Assembly (NCBI GenBank): GCA_021730225.1
Contig: CP072532.1
Span: 269,230-333,229 of the forward strand
Direction: 5' to 3'
Source: Candidatus Vesicomyidisocius sp. Agig_15_S12
GTDB taxonomy: Bacteria > Pseudomonadota > Gammaproteobacteria > PS1 > Pseudothioglobaceae
Length of the DNA: 64,000 nucleotides
The position numbers were made by a program, and so were the translations under genes. Numbering within the stretch: the stretch's first letter is position 1; each line of letters starts with the position of its first letter. Under the pieces are notes generated by a model. The model did no database searches, was not told where the DNA came from, and was given only the letters and a program-made list of their open reading frames with translations. Below are positions 1-8,879 of the stretch, piece after piece.

Positions 1-47
1 TATACAAGTATCTTTAACCAATGATGGATCTGTGATATTTTATTATT

Positions 48-458
48 ATGTTAGATAGTATAGTAGTACTTATAAATCAATTAGAAGATATACTATTAAT
101 CATAGGTATAATTTTTGGAATGATTTTTATCATTAGTTTATTTTTAATACCTTATTTATTAGGGCTAATGCCATTGAATTATTTTCTAAAAAACTCAGAA
201 AATAAATTAAAAATAAGAAGACCTTTTAATTTGATGAAATTGATACTTAAGACATTAACTGGTTTTATATTATTAATTATTGGTATTATCATGTTAGTAA
301 CGCCAGGCCAAGGATTAATATCAATTTTATTAGGTTTATTTTTGATGGAATTTCCAGGTAAACGACAACTAGAACTTAAATTAATCAATCATAACTTAAC
401 CTTTAAAACACTTAATTGGTTACGTTCTAAAGCTAATAAACCCCCATTTAAGCGATAA
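48..458 (+). CDS. Small PGPGW-type inner-membrane protein
   Basis: The 136-residue protein has two strongly hydrophobic stretches, about residues 16-40 and 67-100. The second runs into TPGQG (85-89), followed by FPGKR (102-106). This glycine/proline turn after a membrane segment resembles the putative transmembrane PGPGW family, whose function is unknown. The C-terminus is basic and probably cytoplasmic. The next gene starts 3 nt after the stop, so the two are probably co-transcribed with the ArsC-like gene that follows. The family call is from motif recognition only. Confidence 0.6.
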   Translation: MLDSIVVLINQLEDILLIIGIIFGMIFIISLFLIPYLLGLMPLNYFLKNSENKLKIRRPFNLMKLILKTLTGFILLIIGIIMLVTPGQGLISILLGLFLMEFPGKRQLELKLINHNLTFKTLNWLRSKANKPPFKR

Positions 459-461
459 TTA

Positions 462-1091
462 ATGATAGAAAGTAAAATAATATCAATAACATTATTATTA
501 GCAGTAGTAATATTTACTCTATTTTACCTATTTACTCGTAATATACAAATGCCACAAAATCAATCTATGCCGTGGCAAAGTTTTATCAATAGTCAAGGTA
601 ATACGGTTGTGTTTAATTTAACCATGGGCCATAGTAGTCTTATCGATGCAATGCATTTATTTGGCTCTGAGATTGAGATTGCTATGTTTGGAAGTGAGAG
701 TAAAGAGCAGGAATTAGAAGTATTCTTTTCTAACACAAAAGTGGGTGGTATTGGTGCTAATGTTATTTTAAATTTAATATTTGATCAAAAAGATACTAAA
801 TATTTAAATAACAACATTAAAAAATTGAGAGTTATGTCTTCAAGTGTTAGGAAAACAACGTTTAATTTGATGGCTGAAATATCAATGTTAGATCTAAAAA
901 TCAAATCATTAACCTTTATACCTAAAGTAGATTTATCAAAAGAGATAATTATTAATCTATTTGGTAAGCCTAGTAGAGTGGAGCTGGTTAGTCAGAGTGT
1001 ATCATATTGGTATTATTTAATCAAAGGTATACGTATAATTATTGATGACGATAATAAAGAGATTTTAGAATTTTATAATGAGGTAGTTTAA
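462..1091 (+). CDS. Hypothetical membrane-anchored protein
   Basis: I do not recognise this 209-residue protein. It begins with one hydrophobic segment (about residues 5-25), probably an uncleaved anchor or signal sequence. A soluble, probably periplasmic part of about 180 residues follows, with several short beta-rich stretches and no cysteine pair or obvious catalytic motif. Its stop codon overlaps the start of the ArsC-like gene by 1 nt, and it follows the upstream membrane gene by 3 nt, so it sits in the middle of a three-gene unit. Normal codon use and the tight spacing argue that it is real. Confidence 0.6.
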   Translation: MIESKIISITLLLAVVIFTLFYLFTRNIQMPQNQSMPWQSFINSQGNTVVFNLTMGHSSLIDAMHLFGSEIEIAMFGSESKEQELEVFFSNTKVGGIGANVILNLIFDQKDTKYLNNNIKKLRVMSSSVRKTTFNLMAEISMLDLKIKSLTFIPKVDLSKEIIINLFGKPSRVELVSQSVSYWYYLIKGIRIIIDDDNKEILEFYNEVV

Positions 1092-1417
1092 TGATTACAA
1101 TGTATGGGATTAAAAATTGTAATACCATTAAAAAAGCACAAAAATTCTTAATCAACCATCAGGTTAATTTTGAATTTATTGATTTTCGTGATAATCCGAT
1201 TGATAAAACTAAGTTGCAAACATTTGTAGATAAGGTCACTTGGGAAAGGCTTATTAATAAGCGTTCTACTACTTATCGAAATTTAAATGATGAAGAAAAA
1301 GGTAATATTACTTTAGAATTAGTACTGAAAAATCCAACACTTATCAAACGCCCAATATTGATAATTGGTGATGATATCATGGTTGGATTTAGTGAAAAAA
1401 ATTATTTAAAATTATAA
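1091..1417 (+). CDS. ArsC/Spx-family reductase (YffB-like)
   Basis: This 108-residue protein has the thioredoxin-like fold signature of the ArsC/Spx family. The N-terminal motif YGIKNCNTIKKA carries a single reactive Cys10, and a KRP motif near residue 89 (TLIKRPILI) is typical of these proteins. The short length and the KNCNT context match the YffB subgroup, thought to act as glutathione-dependent reductases, better than true arsenate reductases. No ars genes are nearby, so an arsenic role is not implied. It overlaps the preceding gene by 1 nt. Confidence 0.8.
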   Translation: MITMYGIKNCNTIKKAQKFLINHQVNFEFIDFRDNPIDKTKLQTFVDKVTWERLINKRSTTYRNLNDEEKGNITLELVLKNPTLIKRPILIIGDDIMVGFSEKNYLKL

Positions 1418-1423
1418 TAATAA

Positions 1424-1783
1424 TTATTTTTTCTTTTTAATTTCTTCACGTATTTTGTGCATATCAAATGCCTTGGCTTTAGTAATAACATCTTCTAAAT
1501 TAGAACCTGACATTGCTCCTGGTTGAGAGAATACTTCAATTTGTTCTCTGAAAATCATTAGAGTAGGAATAGATCGAATTTGAAAATTACTTGCTAGTTT
1601 TTGTTCATCTTCGGTGTTTATTTTAGCAAAAATAACATTATCTACTTTGTTAGAAACTTCATCATAAGTGGGTGAAAATTGTTTGCAAGGACCACACCAT
1701 GGAGCCCAAAAGTCTAGTACAACAATGTCATTATTTTGAATGGTTTCATCAAAATTACTTAGATTTAGTTCTAATACTGCCAT
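1424..1783 (-). CDS. Thioredoxin
   Basis: A 119-residue thioredoxin-fold protein with the canonical active site WCGPC near residues 30-34 and the cis-proline segment RSIPT near residues 72-76. It lacks a signal peptide, so it should act in the cytoplasm as a general disulfide reductase. The C-terminus carries an extra charged, lysine-rich tail of about 15 residues beyond the usual fold. It is convergent with the ArsC-like gene (7 nt between stops). Which trx paralogue it represents cannot be told from the sequence. Confidence 0.9.
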   Translation of the reverse strand: MAVLELNLSNFDETIQNNDIVVLDFWAPWCGPCKQFSPTYDEVSNKVDNVIFAKINTEDEQKLASNFQIRSIPTLMIFREQIEVFSQPGAMSGSNLEDVITKAKAFDMHKIREEIKKKK

Positions 1784-1869
1784 TTGTTTTAATCCTTAAA
1801 ATTTAAAAGTATATCATAAGGGTGTAATATGTGTTAGATAAACCTATAAAAATTATTAAATATTTTTTA

Positions 1870-2316
1870 ATGAAATTTTAGGGGTTTATTTTGGTTTAAG
1901 AATAACAGATTTCGGTTTAATTGAGTCTAATAATCTTAAATTTAATGGTTTCGTATATTGGCTAAGCATATTATTACTAATTTTATATAAATCTAGTAAA
2001 TTTTTTAAAAATATTAGTCTGATATTATAGTGATCGAACGTACTTTTTATGAGTTCTAATCACTTAAATTTTAATGTAGTAATTAAATTTGATATATAGA
2101 GGCGCTCTTATTTTAGTAACAGGTATAAATTATCAAGATAATAGTTGAGTATAGTTACTAATCTAATTAAGAAACTATTATTAGAAAAATAACACTCTGT
2201 TAAAAGAACAGGCATTATTTATGGTATAAGGAGAGATTATTAAGACTTAATAAAGATAGACTCCAGAAAGACATAGTAGATACATTATTAATGTGCTATT
2301 AGTATTAGCATGCTAA
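1870..2316 (+). pseudogene. ruvC: Decayed ruvC (Holliday junction resolvase)
   Basis: The gap between the thioredoxin and CDF genes still reads as RuvC when translated across frames. From 1875 the plus strand gives ILGVYFGLRITDFGLIES, matching the RuvC N-terminus (ILGxDPGxxxTGYGxIE), but the catalytic Asp is Tyr. At 2033 IER and at 2049 MSSN follow in two different frames, matching the AIExxFMxxN segment. At 2290 NVLLVLAC ends the gene, matching DALAVAxC. There are several stops and at least two frameshifts. The span (about 447 nt) is slightly shorter than a normal 520-nt ruvC, so small deletions have occurred. Confidence 0.7.
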
Positions 2317-2326
2317 TCGTTGTCTT

Positions 2327-3466
2327 TTAATTCTGGCTAAAATAAACCTTAATCTTTCCAAAATTATCAAGATTATTAACAGTCTCTTGTAATTTAGTTA
2401 GTATTTTATCAGCAGTATTGTCAGTTTGAAGGCATTTAAGTGGCAAGTAAAAATCTACATGAATTTTACTTTCTAAATAATGTAATTGAATACGACTAAT
2501 TTCACTGTTGTATTTGTTATTAAATAGGGCTTTAGTTAGAATTCCTAACGCTTCTGAACGTTCTGGTAATGCCTTGTACATAGAATTAGTTTCATCATCT
2601 TCTACATCAATATGAACTGTCACATCGTTTAAGTTTTTTAAGCATTTTTTTGCTACACGTTCAACACTGATACTAATAATATGTCCCTCACTAACACTTA
2701 AAAAAGGATCAACTTGTATGTGTACATCACAAGAAATAGTGTGTCCAATTTTGCGAGTACGTAGAGAATGAACATTATTAACATCATTAATTTGTCCTAG
2801 TGCGTGCTTTAATTCTGCTACTTGTTGTGAGTCAATAGAGGTGTCTACTAGTTCTTTAGTTGCACTTAGACCTAATTTCCAAGCAATATAAATAATCATG
2901 ATACCCACAACGATAGCTGCAATACTATCTAAATATGGATAATCATTTAAACTACCAAGAATACCGATTAGTACCACAATTGAAGATAATGCATCTGAAC
3001 GATGATGCCAAGCATTGGCTTTTAATAAGTCAGATTTATAATCATTGGCTACCTTTAGAGTATACCAATATAAAGCTTCTTTAGAAAAAATTGATAAGAT
3101 AGCAATATTTAAAAGTAACGCATTATGTGAAAGTGTTATAGGGTTAGTTAATCTAATCATTGCATCTAAAATAATACCTAAACCAACAATGGTTAAGATA
3201 ATTGCAAGACCTAGAATAGCAACTGTTTCAAACCGATTATGCCCATAAGGGTGTTCTTCGTCGGCATCAAGGGTTGAATGTTTAGTAGCATATAGAACTA
3301 ATCCATCAGATAATAAGTCAGAAAATGAGTGGATACCATCTGCAATCAAAGCGCCAGAATTTCCAATAAAACCTGTAGTAACTTTCAATATAGCCAATAA
3401 AAAATCAACAGCTATACCTACAAGAGTAACTTTCTGACTGGCTTGAGTACGTTTAGTTAAATCCAA
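2327..3466 (-). CDS. Cation diffusion facilitator metal efflux transporter
   Basis: The 379-residue protein is a CDF-family antiporter that exports divalent metals (Zn, Fe, Cd or Mn) from the cytoplasm in exchange for protons. Visible features are several hydrophobic helices in residues 12-205, the metal-site segments DGIHSFSDLLSD and HRSDALSS, the HPYGH loop after helix 2, and a C-terminal cytoplasmic domain from about residue 210 with conserved His residues (SCDVHIQV, VTVHID). It is longer than E. coli FieF (300 aa) because of an extended C-terminal domain. Metal specificity is not determined. Unrelated decayed DNA lies on both sides. Confidence 0.87.
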   Translation of the reverse strand: MDLTKRTQASQKVTLVGIAVDFLLAILKVTTGFIGNSGALIADGIHSFSDLLSDGLVLYATKHSTLDADEEHPYGHNRFETVAILGLAIILTIVGLGIILDAMIRLTNPITLSHNALLLNIAILSIFSKEALYWYTLKVANDYKSDLLKANAWHHRSDALSSIVVLIGILGSLNDYPYLDSIAAIVVGIMIIYIAWKLGLSATKELVDTSIDSQQVAELKHALGQINDVNNVHSLRTRKIGHTISCDVHIQVDPFLSVSEGHIISISVERVAKKCLKNLNDVTVHIDVEDDETNSMYKALPERSEALGILTKALFNNKYNSEISRIQLHYLESKIHVDFYLPLKCLQTDNTADKILTKLQETVNNLDNFGKIKVYFSQN

Positions 3467-4028
3467 AGTAGTAAAAAGATGAATGATGACTATTTTATTT
3501 TATGTTATATTTTTATAATATGCAATTATTAAGATATATCTAGGGTTGATAGTGATAGTAATTTATTCATACTTTCTTTTTTGTATAGCATATGAGTAAA
3601 TTAAAGTAGAGCTTATATAATTTATGATATAAGAGTGTTTGTATAATTTTAAGATAAATTTGATTTTGTAATAAATGCACTATTAATAATATCAATTATA
3701 AAATCAAATTTAAACGATAGGTCTATGGAAATTGATTGAGTGAATAGTATAGCTGAGCGTTTAAGAGATTTTATTTTTTCTCAATAGCTACGATAATAAT
3801 TTATTATAAAATATTTATATTTTATTATAAATGCAAATAATAACTGATATCATTTACTAACTTGAAGAAATTAACTCTCTTTAATAAAATAAAAGAAGGT
3901 GAATTAAGAGTAATACACATAGACATCAAATATGTAGAAGCAGTTCTGTAGATATTTCTAATTAAAATATATAGGATAAATAGTATTAAGTATATGAATA
4001 TTATTACAGATATAGTAGTTGATATATT
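3467..4028. other. Gene-free decayed stretch
   Basis: About 560 bases of AT-rich DNA with no credible gene. An 89-codon open frame on the minus strand (3825-4094) is low complexity, rich in Ile and Thr, and lacks any family signature, so I do not count it. Short coding-like pieces can be read on the plus strand near 3870-3950 but I could not name them. The stretch leads into a better-preserved pseudogene fragment at 4029. Confidence 0.5.
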
Positions 4029-4175
4029 GTTAGTATTGGTGTGAATTATTTTAAAAATGATATAACGGGTTATGGCAGTTCTAGTCCTTATCATTTAGGG
4101 TTTAATTTAGATAGTGGTCTAGGTTGAATGGTTTTCTGGTTTAGTTTACAGTTTTTGATTAGTTATAAGGTGTAA
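4029..4175 (+). pseudogene. C-terminal remnant of a probable outer-membrane beta-barrel protein
   Basis: A 49-codon frame reads VSIGVNYFKNDITGYGSSSP, continues with HLGFNLDSGLG, is broken by TGA at 4125, resumes with MVFWFSLQFLISYKV and ends at TAA 4173-4175. Alternating hydrophobic/polar residues, Gly/Ser-rich turns and the final amphipathic strand look like the end of an outer-membrane barrel. The parent family is not identified. It lies directly upstream of the iron-related imelysin operon, so a lost outer-membrane metal transporter or porin is possible, but that is inference. Confidence 0.35.
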
Positions 4176-4299
4176 TTATATTTTTGAAAATAATAAAATG
4201 GACAGATGAAAAATCAATTAATAGTTTATAAATGACTTTTGAATGCTAATACTAGCAACTATATAATTTTTAGGAGTGTAAGGATAAGGAAAAATATAT

Positions 4300-5607
4300 A
4301 TGACAATACAAAAAAAATTGATGATTTCATTTATTTTAACAGGAGTAATGGTAATTTCTGTTGCAAGTGTATTCTTGAGTGGAGATGAGATTAATCCGTT
4401 GTTAATCACTTATGCAAATATTGCAACTGTAAATTATACTGATGCTCTGAATGACGCCAAAAAACTAGGGATAAAACTAAAAGATTTTACAAATAATCCT
4501 ACAATAGAAACCATGGGAAATGCCAAAGCGGCATGGCTAAATGCTCGTGAATCTTATGGTCAAACTGAAGCGTTTAGATTGTCTAATGGGCCTATTGATG
4601 CAGAGGAAGGTTGGCATACATCTTATGGTGCACCAGAAGGGCGATTAAATGCTTGGCCATTAGATGAAAATATGATTGACTATACAACCAATGCCAAGGG
4701 TAGAAAAACATCAGGTAATATTATTGACACGCCAGGCATGTTTAATCCAGGCGGGGAAAATCCTTTAGTGATTGATGTAAGTATAATTACTTCTGATATG
4801 TTAGCAGCACTTAATGAAAATGGTGGCAATGCTAATGTTGCAACTGGTTATCACGTTATTGAGTTTTTATTATGGGGTCAAGATCAGGATTATGCTAATT
4901 TTATAAAAGATGGTGTAACTCATGGTGCTTTGTTAGCAGGGCAGAGAGCACTTGCTGATTATACGATTAATGCAAATGCTGATCGTCGTAAACAATATTT
5001 AAATGCAGCAGTGAGTCTAATTATTGCTGATTTAAAGTTAATAACTTTAGCTTGGGCAGATGACGATAGTACTAATTATAAAGCAGCATTATTGGGTAAA
5101 AATTCTGATGCGACTAAGAATATTGATGTAAAGGTGGCACTTAAGCAAATTTTTTCTGGGTTAGGTATTTTTATTAAATCTGAACTTGCTAATGAGCGTA
5201 TTGCAGTAGCAGTACTAACGCCATCTGAAGAAGATGAGCATAGTTGTTTTTCTGATAATACACATCGTGATATAACGCAAAATTTTCAAGGTTTTAAGAA
5301 TTTGTTGTTCGGTACTTATAATAGTTTTGATTATGGTGTAGCACTTATTGATGCTATGAAAGATAAAACTAAGTTAATGGGTTTAATTGCATCAGTAAAT
5401 ACCAAAATTAATCAAATGAATACATTGGCACAAGTAAGTCGTCATTTTGATTATCAAATTCGTCCGAATGACTCTCAAGCTAGGCAAATCAAAAAACTGA
5501 AAAATGAGTTAAGAGCTATTGGTGATCAAATGATTTATGTAGCAAAATCAAATGGTATTGATTTAACAGTTGGAAATATAATTAATGCTGAGGAAGTTAA
5601 ACTATAA
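4300..5607 (+). CDS. Imelysin-family iron-regulated protein (IrpA-like)
   Basis: This 435-residue protein has an N-terminal hydrophobic signal or anchor (about 8-28) and then an imelysin-like domain. Family landmarks are GWHTSYGAPEGRLNAWP in the first half and the GxHxxE motif as GYHVIEFLLWGQD. Imelysins (old peptidase M75 label) are periplasmic or surface proteins linked to iron uptake; proteolysis is doubtful. A Shine-Dalgarno-like AAGGA lies about 9 nt before the ATG. It overlaps the di-heme protein gene by 23 nt and is the first gene of the iron block. The pair imelysin / di-heme protein / imelysin is a recurring arrangement in Proteobacteria. Confidence 0.85.
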   Translation: MTIQKKLMISFILTGVMVISVASVFLSGDEINPLLITYANIATVNYTDALNDAKKLGIKLKDFTNNPTIETMGNAKAAWLNARESYGQTEAFRLSNGPIDAEEGWHTSYGAPEGRLNAWPLDENMIDYTTNAKGRKTSGNIIDTPGMFNPGGENPLVIDVSIITSDMLAALNENGGNANVATGYHVIEFLLWGQDQDYANFIKDGVTHGALLAGQRALADYTINANADRRKQYLNAAVSLIIADLKLITLAWADDDSTNYKAALLGKNSDATKNIDVKVALKQIFSGLGIFIKSELANERIAVAVLTPSEEDEHSCFSDNTHRDITQNFQGFKNLLFGTYNSFDYGVALIDAMKDKTKLMGLIASVNTKINQMNTLAQVSRHFDYQIRPNDSQARQIKKLKNELRAIGDQMIYVAKSNGIDLTVGNIINAEEVKL

Positions 5608-6952
5608 ATATTTAGCAGTTTTAATCATATTAATTCTTGTTATTAGTCTAATGGAAATGGTTTTTGCTAATGACTTTAGTAATTTATCAACTTACGAGTT
5701 AAGTCAATCTTTTACGCAAGTTCAGCCTGATTTAAGTAATGATAAACTGGATAAGTTTATTTTAGGAAAAAGTTTTTTTCGTATTCCTTGGGTAGAAGCT
5801 CCTAGTTCAACAACAGCACGTGATGGATTAGGTCCATTATTTAGTGCTAATACTTGTGTTAGTTGCCATGTAAAAAATGGTCGTGGAAAAGTATTTGGAG
5901 TAAATAATATCGTTGATAAGTCGTACGTAATACGCTTATCCATACCTTCGAATGGTACTAATGAGCATCAAGGAATGATAGCTAAACTTGGTTCTATTCC
6001 TGAGCCAAATTACGGTGTTCAAATTAGTATTAATGGAGTTCCTGGTGTGCCTTTTGAAGCTAAGTCTTTGGTGCATTATTCAACTAAAAATATTCATTAT
6101 TCTGATAGTACTATCATTATTTTGCAACAACCAATAGTTGAATTAAAGAAATTGGGTTATGGTAATTTACTTTCTAATACAATTATTTCTGCTAGAATTG
6201 CTCCAGCACTTGTGGGTTTGGGTTTATTAGAACAAATTACTGATGAACAAATTCTAGCTAATGAAGATATTAATGATGCTAATCATGATGGTATTTCTGG
6301 TAAAGCTAATAGGGTTTGGTCAGAGCAGACTAAGAAAATTGAGATTGGTCGTTATGCTTGGAAAGCTTCCACACCAACAGTAAAGTATCAATCAGCCAAT
6401 GCTGCTATTAATGATATGGGCTTAACTAATCCTATTTACGAACACCAATCGTGCACATCAATGCAAGTTGAATGTATTAATTCCTCAAAAGATGGAGAAA
6501 AACATGAGTTAACAGCACACAGATTAAATGCGATTAGTTATTATTTGACACATTTAAAACTACCAAAATCTATTATTAGCCAATATCAAGGACAAAAACT
6601 ATTCTTTGAAATAGGATGTTCACAATGTCATATTCCAAGTTATTTATTGCCTAATATTACTATATATCCATATAGTGATTTTCTATTACATGATATGGGA
6701 AAGGATTTAGCAGATGGTCGTTCAGAATTTGATGCTTTAGGTAATGAATGGCGCACACCTCCATTGTGGAGATTGGGCAGAGTTTCTTTAATACTTAAAG
6801 ATAATAAGAATTTTTTGCATGATGGGCGTGCACACAATCTCGAACAGGCAATTATTTGGCATGGTGGCGAGGCTGAGAAGTCTAAAACTTTGTTTATGAA
6901 TTTACCTGTTAGTAGCAGAGGTAAAATATTGCAATTTTTGAATGAGATATAG
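5585..6952 (+). CDS. Di-heme cytochrome, DUF1111 (putative thiol oxidoreductase) family
   Basis: The 455-residue product begins with a signal sequence (hydrophobic 9-28, then FAND) and should be periplasmic. It carries two c-type heme motifs, CVSCH near residue 95 and CSQCH near residue 345, plus the C-terminal segment HDGRAHNLEQAIIWHGGEA typical of MauG-like/DUF1111 di-heme proteins. The biochemical role is not established; in this context it may change the redox state of iron or pass electrons to the neighbouring imelysins. The start codon lies within the end of the upstream gene, which implies translational coupling. Confidence 0.85.
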   Translation: MLRKLNYKYLAVLIILILVISLMEMVFANDFSNLSTYELSQSFTQVQPDLSNDKLDKFILGKSFFRIPWVEAPSSTTARDGLGPLFSANTCVSCHVKNGRGKVFGVNNIVDKSYVIRLSIPSNGTNEHQGMIAKLGSIPEPNYGVQISINGVPGVPFEAKSLVHYSTKNIHYSDSTIIILQQPIVELKKLGYGNLLSNTIISARIAPALVGLGLLEQITDEQILANEDINDANHDGISGKANRVWSEQTKKIEIGRYAWKASTPTVKYQSANAAINDMGLTNPIYEHQSCTSMQVECINSSKDGEKHELTAHRLNAISYYLTHLKLPKSIISQYQGQKLFFEIGCSQCHIPSYLLPNITIYPYSDFLLHDMGKDLADGRSEFDALGNEWRTPPLWRLGRVSLILKDNKNFLHDGRAHNLEQAIIWHGGEAEKSKTLFMNLPVSSRGKILQFLNEI

Positions 6953-6964
6953 GGGGGTAAGTCG

Positions 6965-7927
6965 ATGAGATACTTGGTTGTTATTATTTTGCTTGTATCG
7001 ATTGTTGTAAATGCAGTCAGTGAAAAGTTTTTTAACCAAGTTATTATTGGCAATATTGTATTAGCCATTAAAAATGTTGAGCTACTAATTGATGATATTA
7101 ATCAAGCTAATTCTACAAGAATTAAAATACAATTTGGTAACTTAGTTTCAAGTTGGAAAAAAGTTGAAACTACTTATTTATTGGGTGATTTGAATGAGGA
7201 TTATTTAGATATACCAAGATACATTGATATATTTCATGGGAATAATGAGGAGATTAGACCTCAATTAGATTTAATTATTAATAGTAATGATGAGCTATTT
7301 AATGCTATGTATAAGTATTCACACAAAACTATTAATGCTTTGGAATATGTTCTTTTTACAAAAGATTTGTCTCATCAGAGGGTTAAAAATATGGCGTTAA
7401 TAATTGCCAAGTCAATTAAAAGCTATTTGTTAGAAATTTTAGATGGTTATAACATATATCAGTCAAAATTTCTTGAAAGTGAGCAATATGCCAGTGCAAT
7501 TTTGCTAAATACTTTAATTGCTGGTACCTATAAACTTAAAGAGTGGCGCGTTGGTGATGTAGCTGGTTTGAGTAAAAAATTTAAGAATAAACCGAATAAT
7601 TACAGAGCAGAGTATGCAACTAGTGGTAATAGTGTCAATGCTATTAAAGCTATTCTTGAAACACAAGCTCAGGTTATTAATTCACTAGATTATCAAGATT
7701 TTGGTGATATATCTCGTCAATTTAAAGCAGGAAAAGAGATCAACCAGGCTATTAGTGCATTAAATGATTCAATTGTTAATGCTAATAATATGTCTGAGTT
7801 TGATTTTATTAACGATAAAGGTAAACGTTTATATCGATCAACTAATAGGCTTATGAAAGCCTATTACATTTCTTTAATGAATAAATTGGGGTTTGTCTCT
7901 AAGGTGTTAGATGCTGATGGAGATTAA
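6965..7927 (+). CDS. Second imelysin-family protein
   Basis: A 320-residue protein with an N-terminal signal sequence (residues 3-18), related to imelysins. The N-terminal part has the helix pattern WKKVETTYLLGDLNEDYLDIP, and the family GxHxxE motif is degenerate here (KTINALEYVLF, where the His is Asn). The metal site may therefore differ from the first imelysin. An AGGGGGTAAG ribosome-binding region lies just before the ATG at 6965. The gene overlaps the following hydroxylase gene by 17 nt. It probably works with the upstream imelysin and di-heme protein in the periplasm. Confidence 0.75.
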   Translation: MRYLVVIILLVSIVVNAVSEKFFNQVIIGNIVLAIKNVELLIDDINQANSTRIKIQFGNLVSSWKKVETTYLLGDLNEDYLDIPRYIDIFHGNNEEIRPQLDLIINSNDELFNAMYKYSHKTINALEYVLFTKDLSHQRVKNMALIIAKSIKSYLLEILDGYNIYQSKFLESEQYASAILLNTLIAGTYKLKEWRVGDVAGLSKKFKNKPNNYRAEYATSGNSVNAIKAILETQAQVINSLDYQDFGDISRQFKAGKEINQAISALNDSIVNANNMSEFDFINDKGKRLYRSTNRLMKAYYISLMNKLGFVSKVLDADGD

Positions 7928-8819
7928 TCCATTTGAATATTTAATGGATCCTCATAGGCGAATTTATTGGTTATTTTTGCTAAGTTCATTAATGATTGCG
8001 TTTGTTTTTTTAAAGTTTCATCCAAAACAGCAACGTATTGTTTTATCAAAAAAACTTTGGCTGCATCCTTCTAGTTTATTGGACTATAGTTATTTTATTT
8101 TTTCTGTATTCTTTAAAATTATGATTATATTACCAGTGATAATAAGTACTAAAGAAATTGCATTGTTTGTTAATATTGTCTTATTAAATCAATATGGTTT
8201 TGTGAGAATAGAAGCTTTATCTTATACACAGGTGATGGCGCTATTTACACTTATTTTGTTTATTTTAAGTGATTTTACCCGTTACTGGTTACATCGTTTA
8301 TTGCACTTTGTGCCATGGCTATGGGCGTTTCATAAAGTACACCATAGTGCTAAAGTTTTAAATCCACTGACATTTTATCGAGTGCATCCTATTGAATTTT
8401 TATTGTTTGGTTTTCGCTATTCTCTAAGTATCGGGTTTGTGACAGGTGTTTTTGTATTTTTATTTGGCAGTTTGGTGAATAGTTATGATATCTTAGGCGT
8501 TAATTTGTTTGTTTTTATATTTTCATTATTAGGGTCTAATCTTAGACATTCTCATATCAGGTTAGGTTTTGGAAATGTGATTGAGCTATTTTTAATCTCT
8601 CCTTTACAACATCAAATTCATCATTCTAAGAATCATATTAATACTAATTTTGGTGGTTTTTTGTCAGTTTGGGACTATTTATTTGGCACATTAATTTTTT
8701 CAAAAAATGTAACTAATATTAAATTTGGCTTAGAAAAGACACAGATGAAAAACTTTCAAAGTTTGAAAGATTTGTTATTCTTCCCTTTTATTGTCATTTA
8801 TAAACAAATAAAAAAGTAA
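7911..8819 (+). CDS. Fatty acid hydroxylase / sterol desaturase superfamily membrane protein
   Basis: This 302-residue polytopic membrane protein has four to six hydrophobic helices. It carries the histidine boxes of the di-iron hydroxylase superfamily: HRLLH, then HKVHH about 12 residues later, and HQIHH near residue 237, with a further HSHIRLG. Such enzymes hydroxylate or desaturate lipids using O2 and two bound irons. The substrate is unknown. Its place inside the imelysin/multicopper oxidase block is odd; many related operons have a DUF1513 gene here. Overlap with the upstream gene suggests one transcript. Confidence 0.83.
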   Translation: MLMEINPFEYLMDPHRRIYWLFLLSSLMIAFVFLKFHPKQQRIVLSKKLWLHPSSLLDYSYFIFSVFFKIMIILPVIISTKEIALFVNIVLLNQYGFVRIEALSYTQVMALFTLILFILSDFTRYWLHRLLHFVPWLWAFHKVHHSAKVLNPLTFYRVHPIEFLLFGFRYSLSIGFVTGVFVFLFGSLVNSYDILGVNLFVFIFSLLGSNLRHSHIRLGFGNVIELFLISPLQHQIHHSKNHINTNFGGFLSVWDYLFGTLIFSKNVTNIKFGLEKTQMKNFQSLKDLLFFPFIVIYKQIKK

Positions 8820-8879
8820 GAATTTTATGTCATATTTTATGAGATTATTTCGGCTCCAAAGATTAAAAAGAGAATAGTT

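Noticed and set aside
3825-4094. 89-codon minus-strand open frame
   Set aside because: Low-complexity Ile/Thr composition, no family signal, no ribosome-binding site, and it overlaps a better coding-like remnant on the other strand.
6640-7068. 142-codon antisense open frame across the di-heme/imelysin junction
   Set aside because: It is the complement of conserved coding sequence, including the second heme region, and shows no protein-family character.
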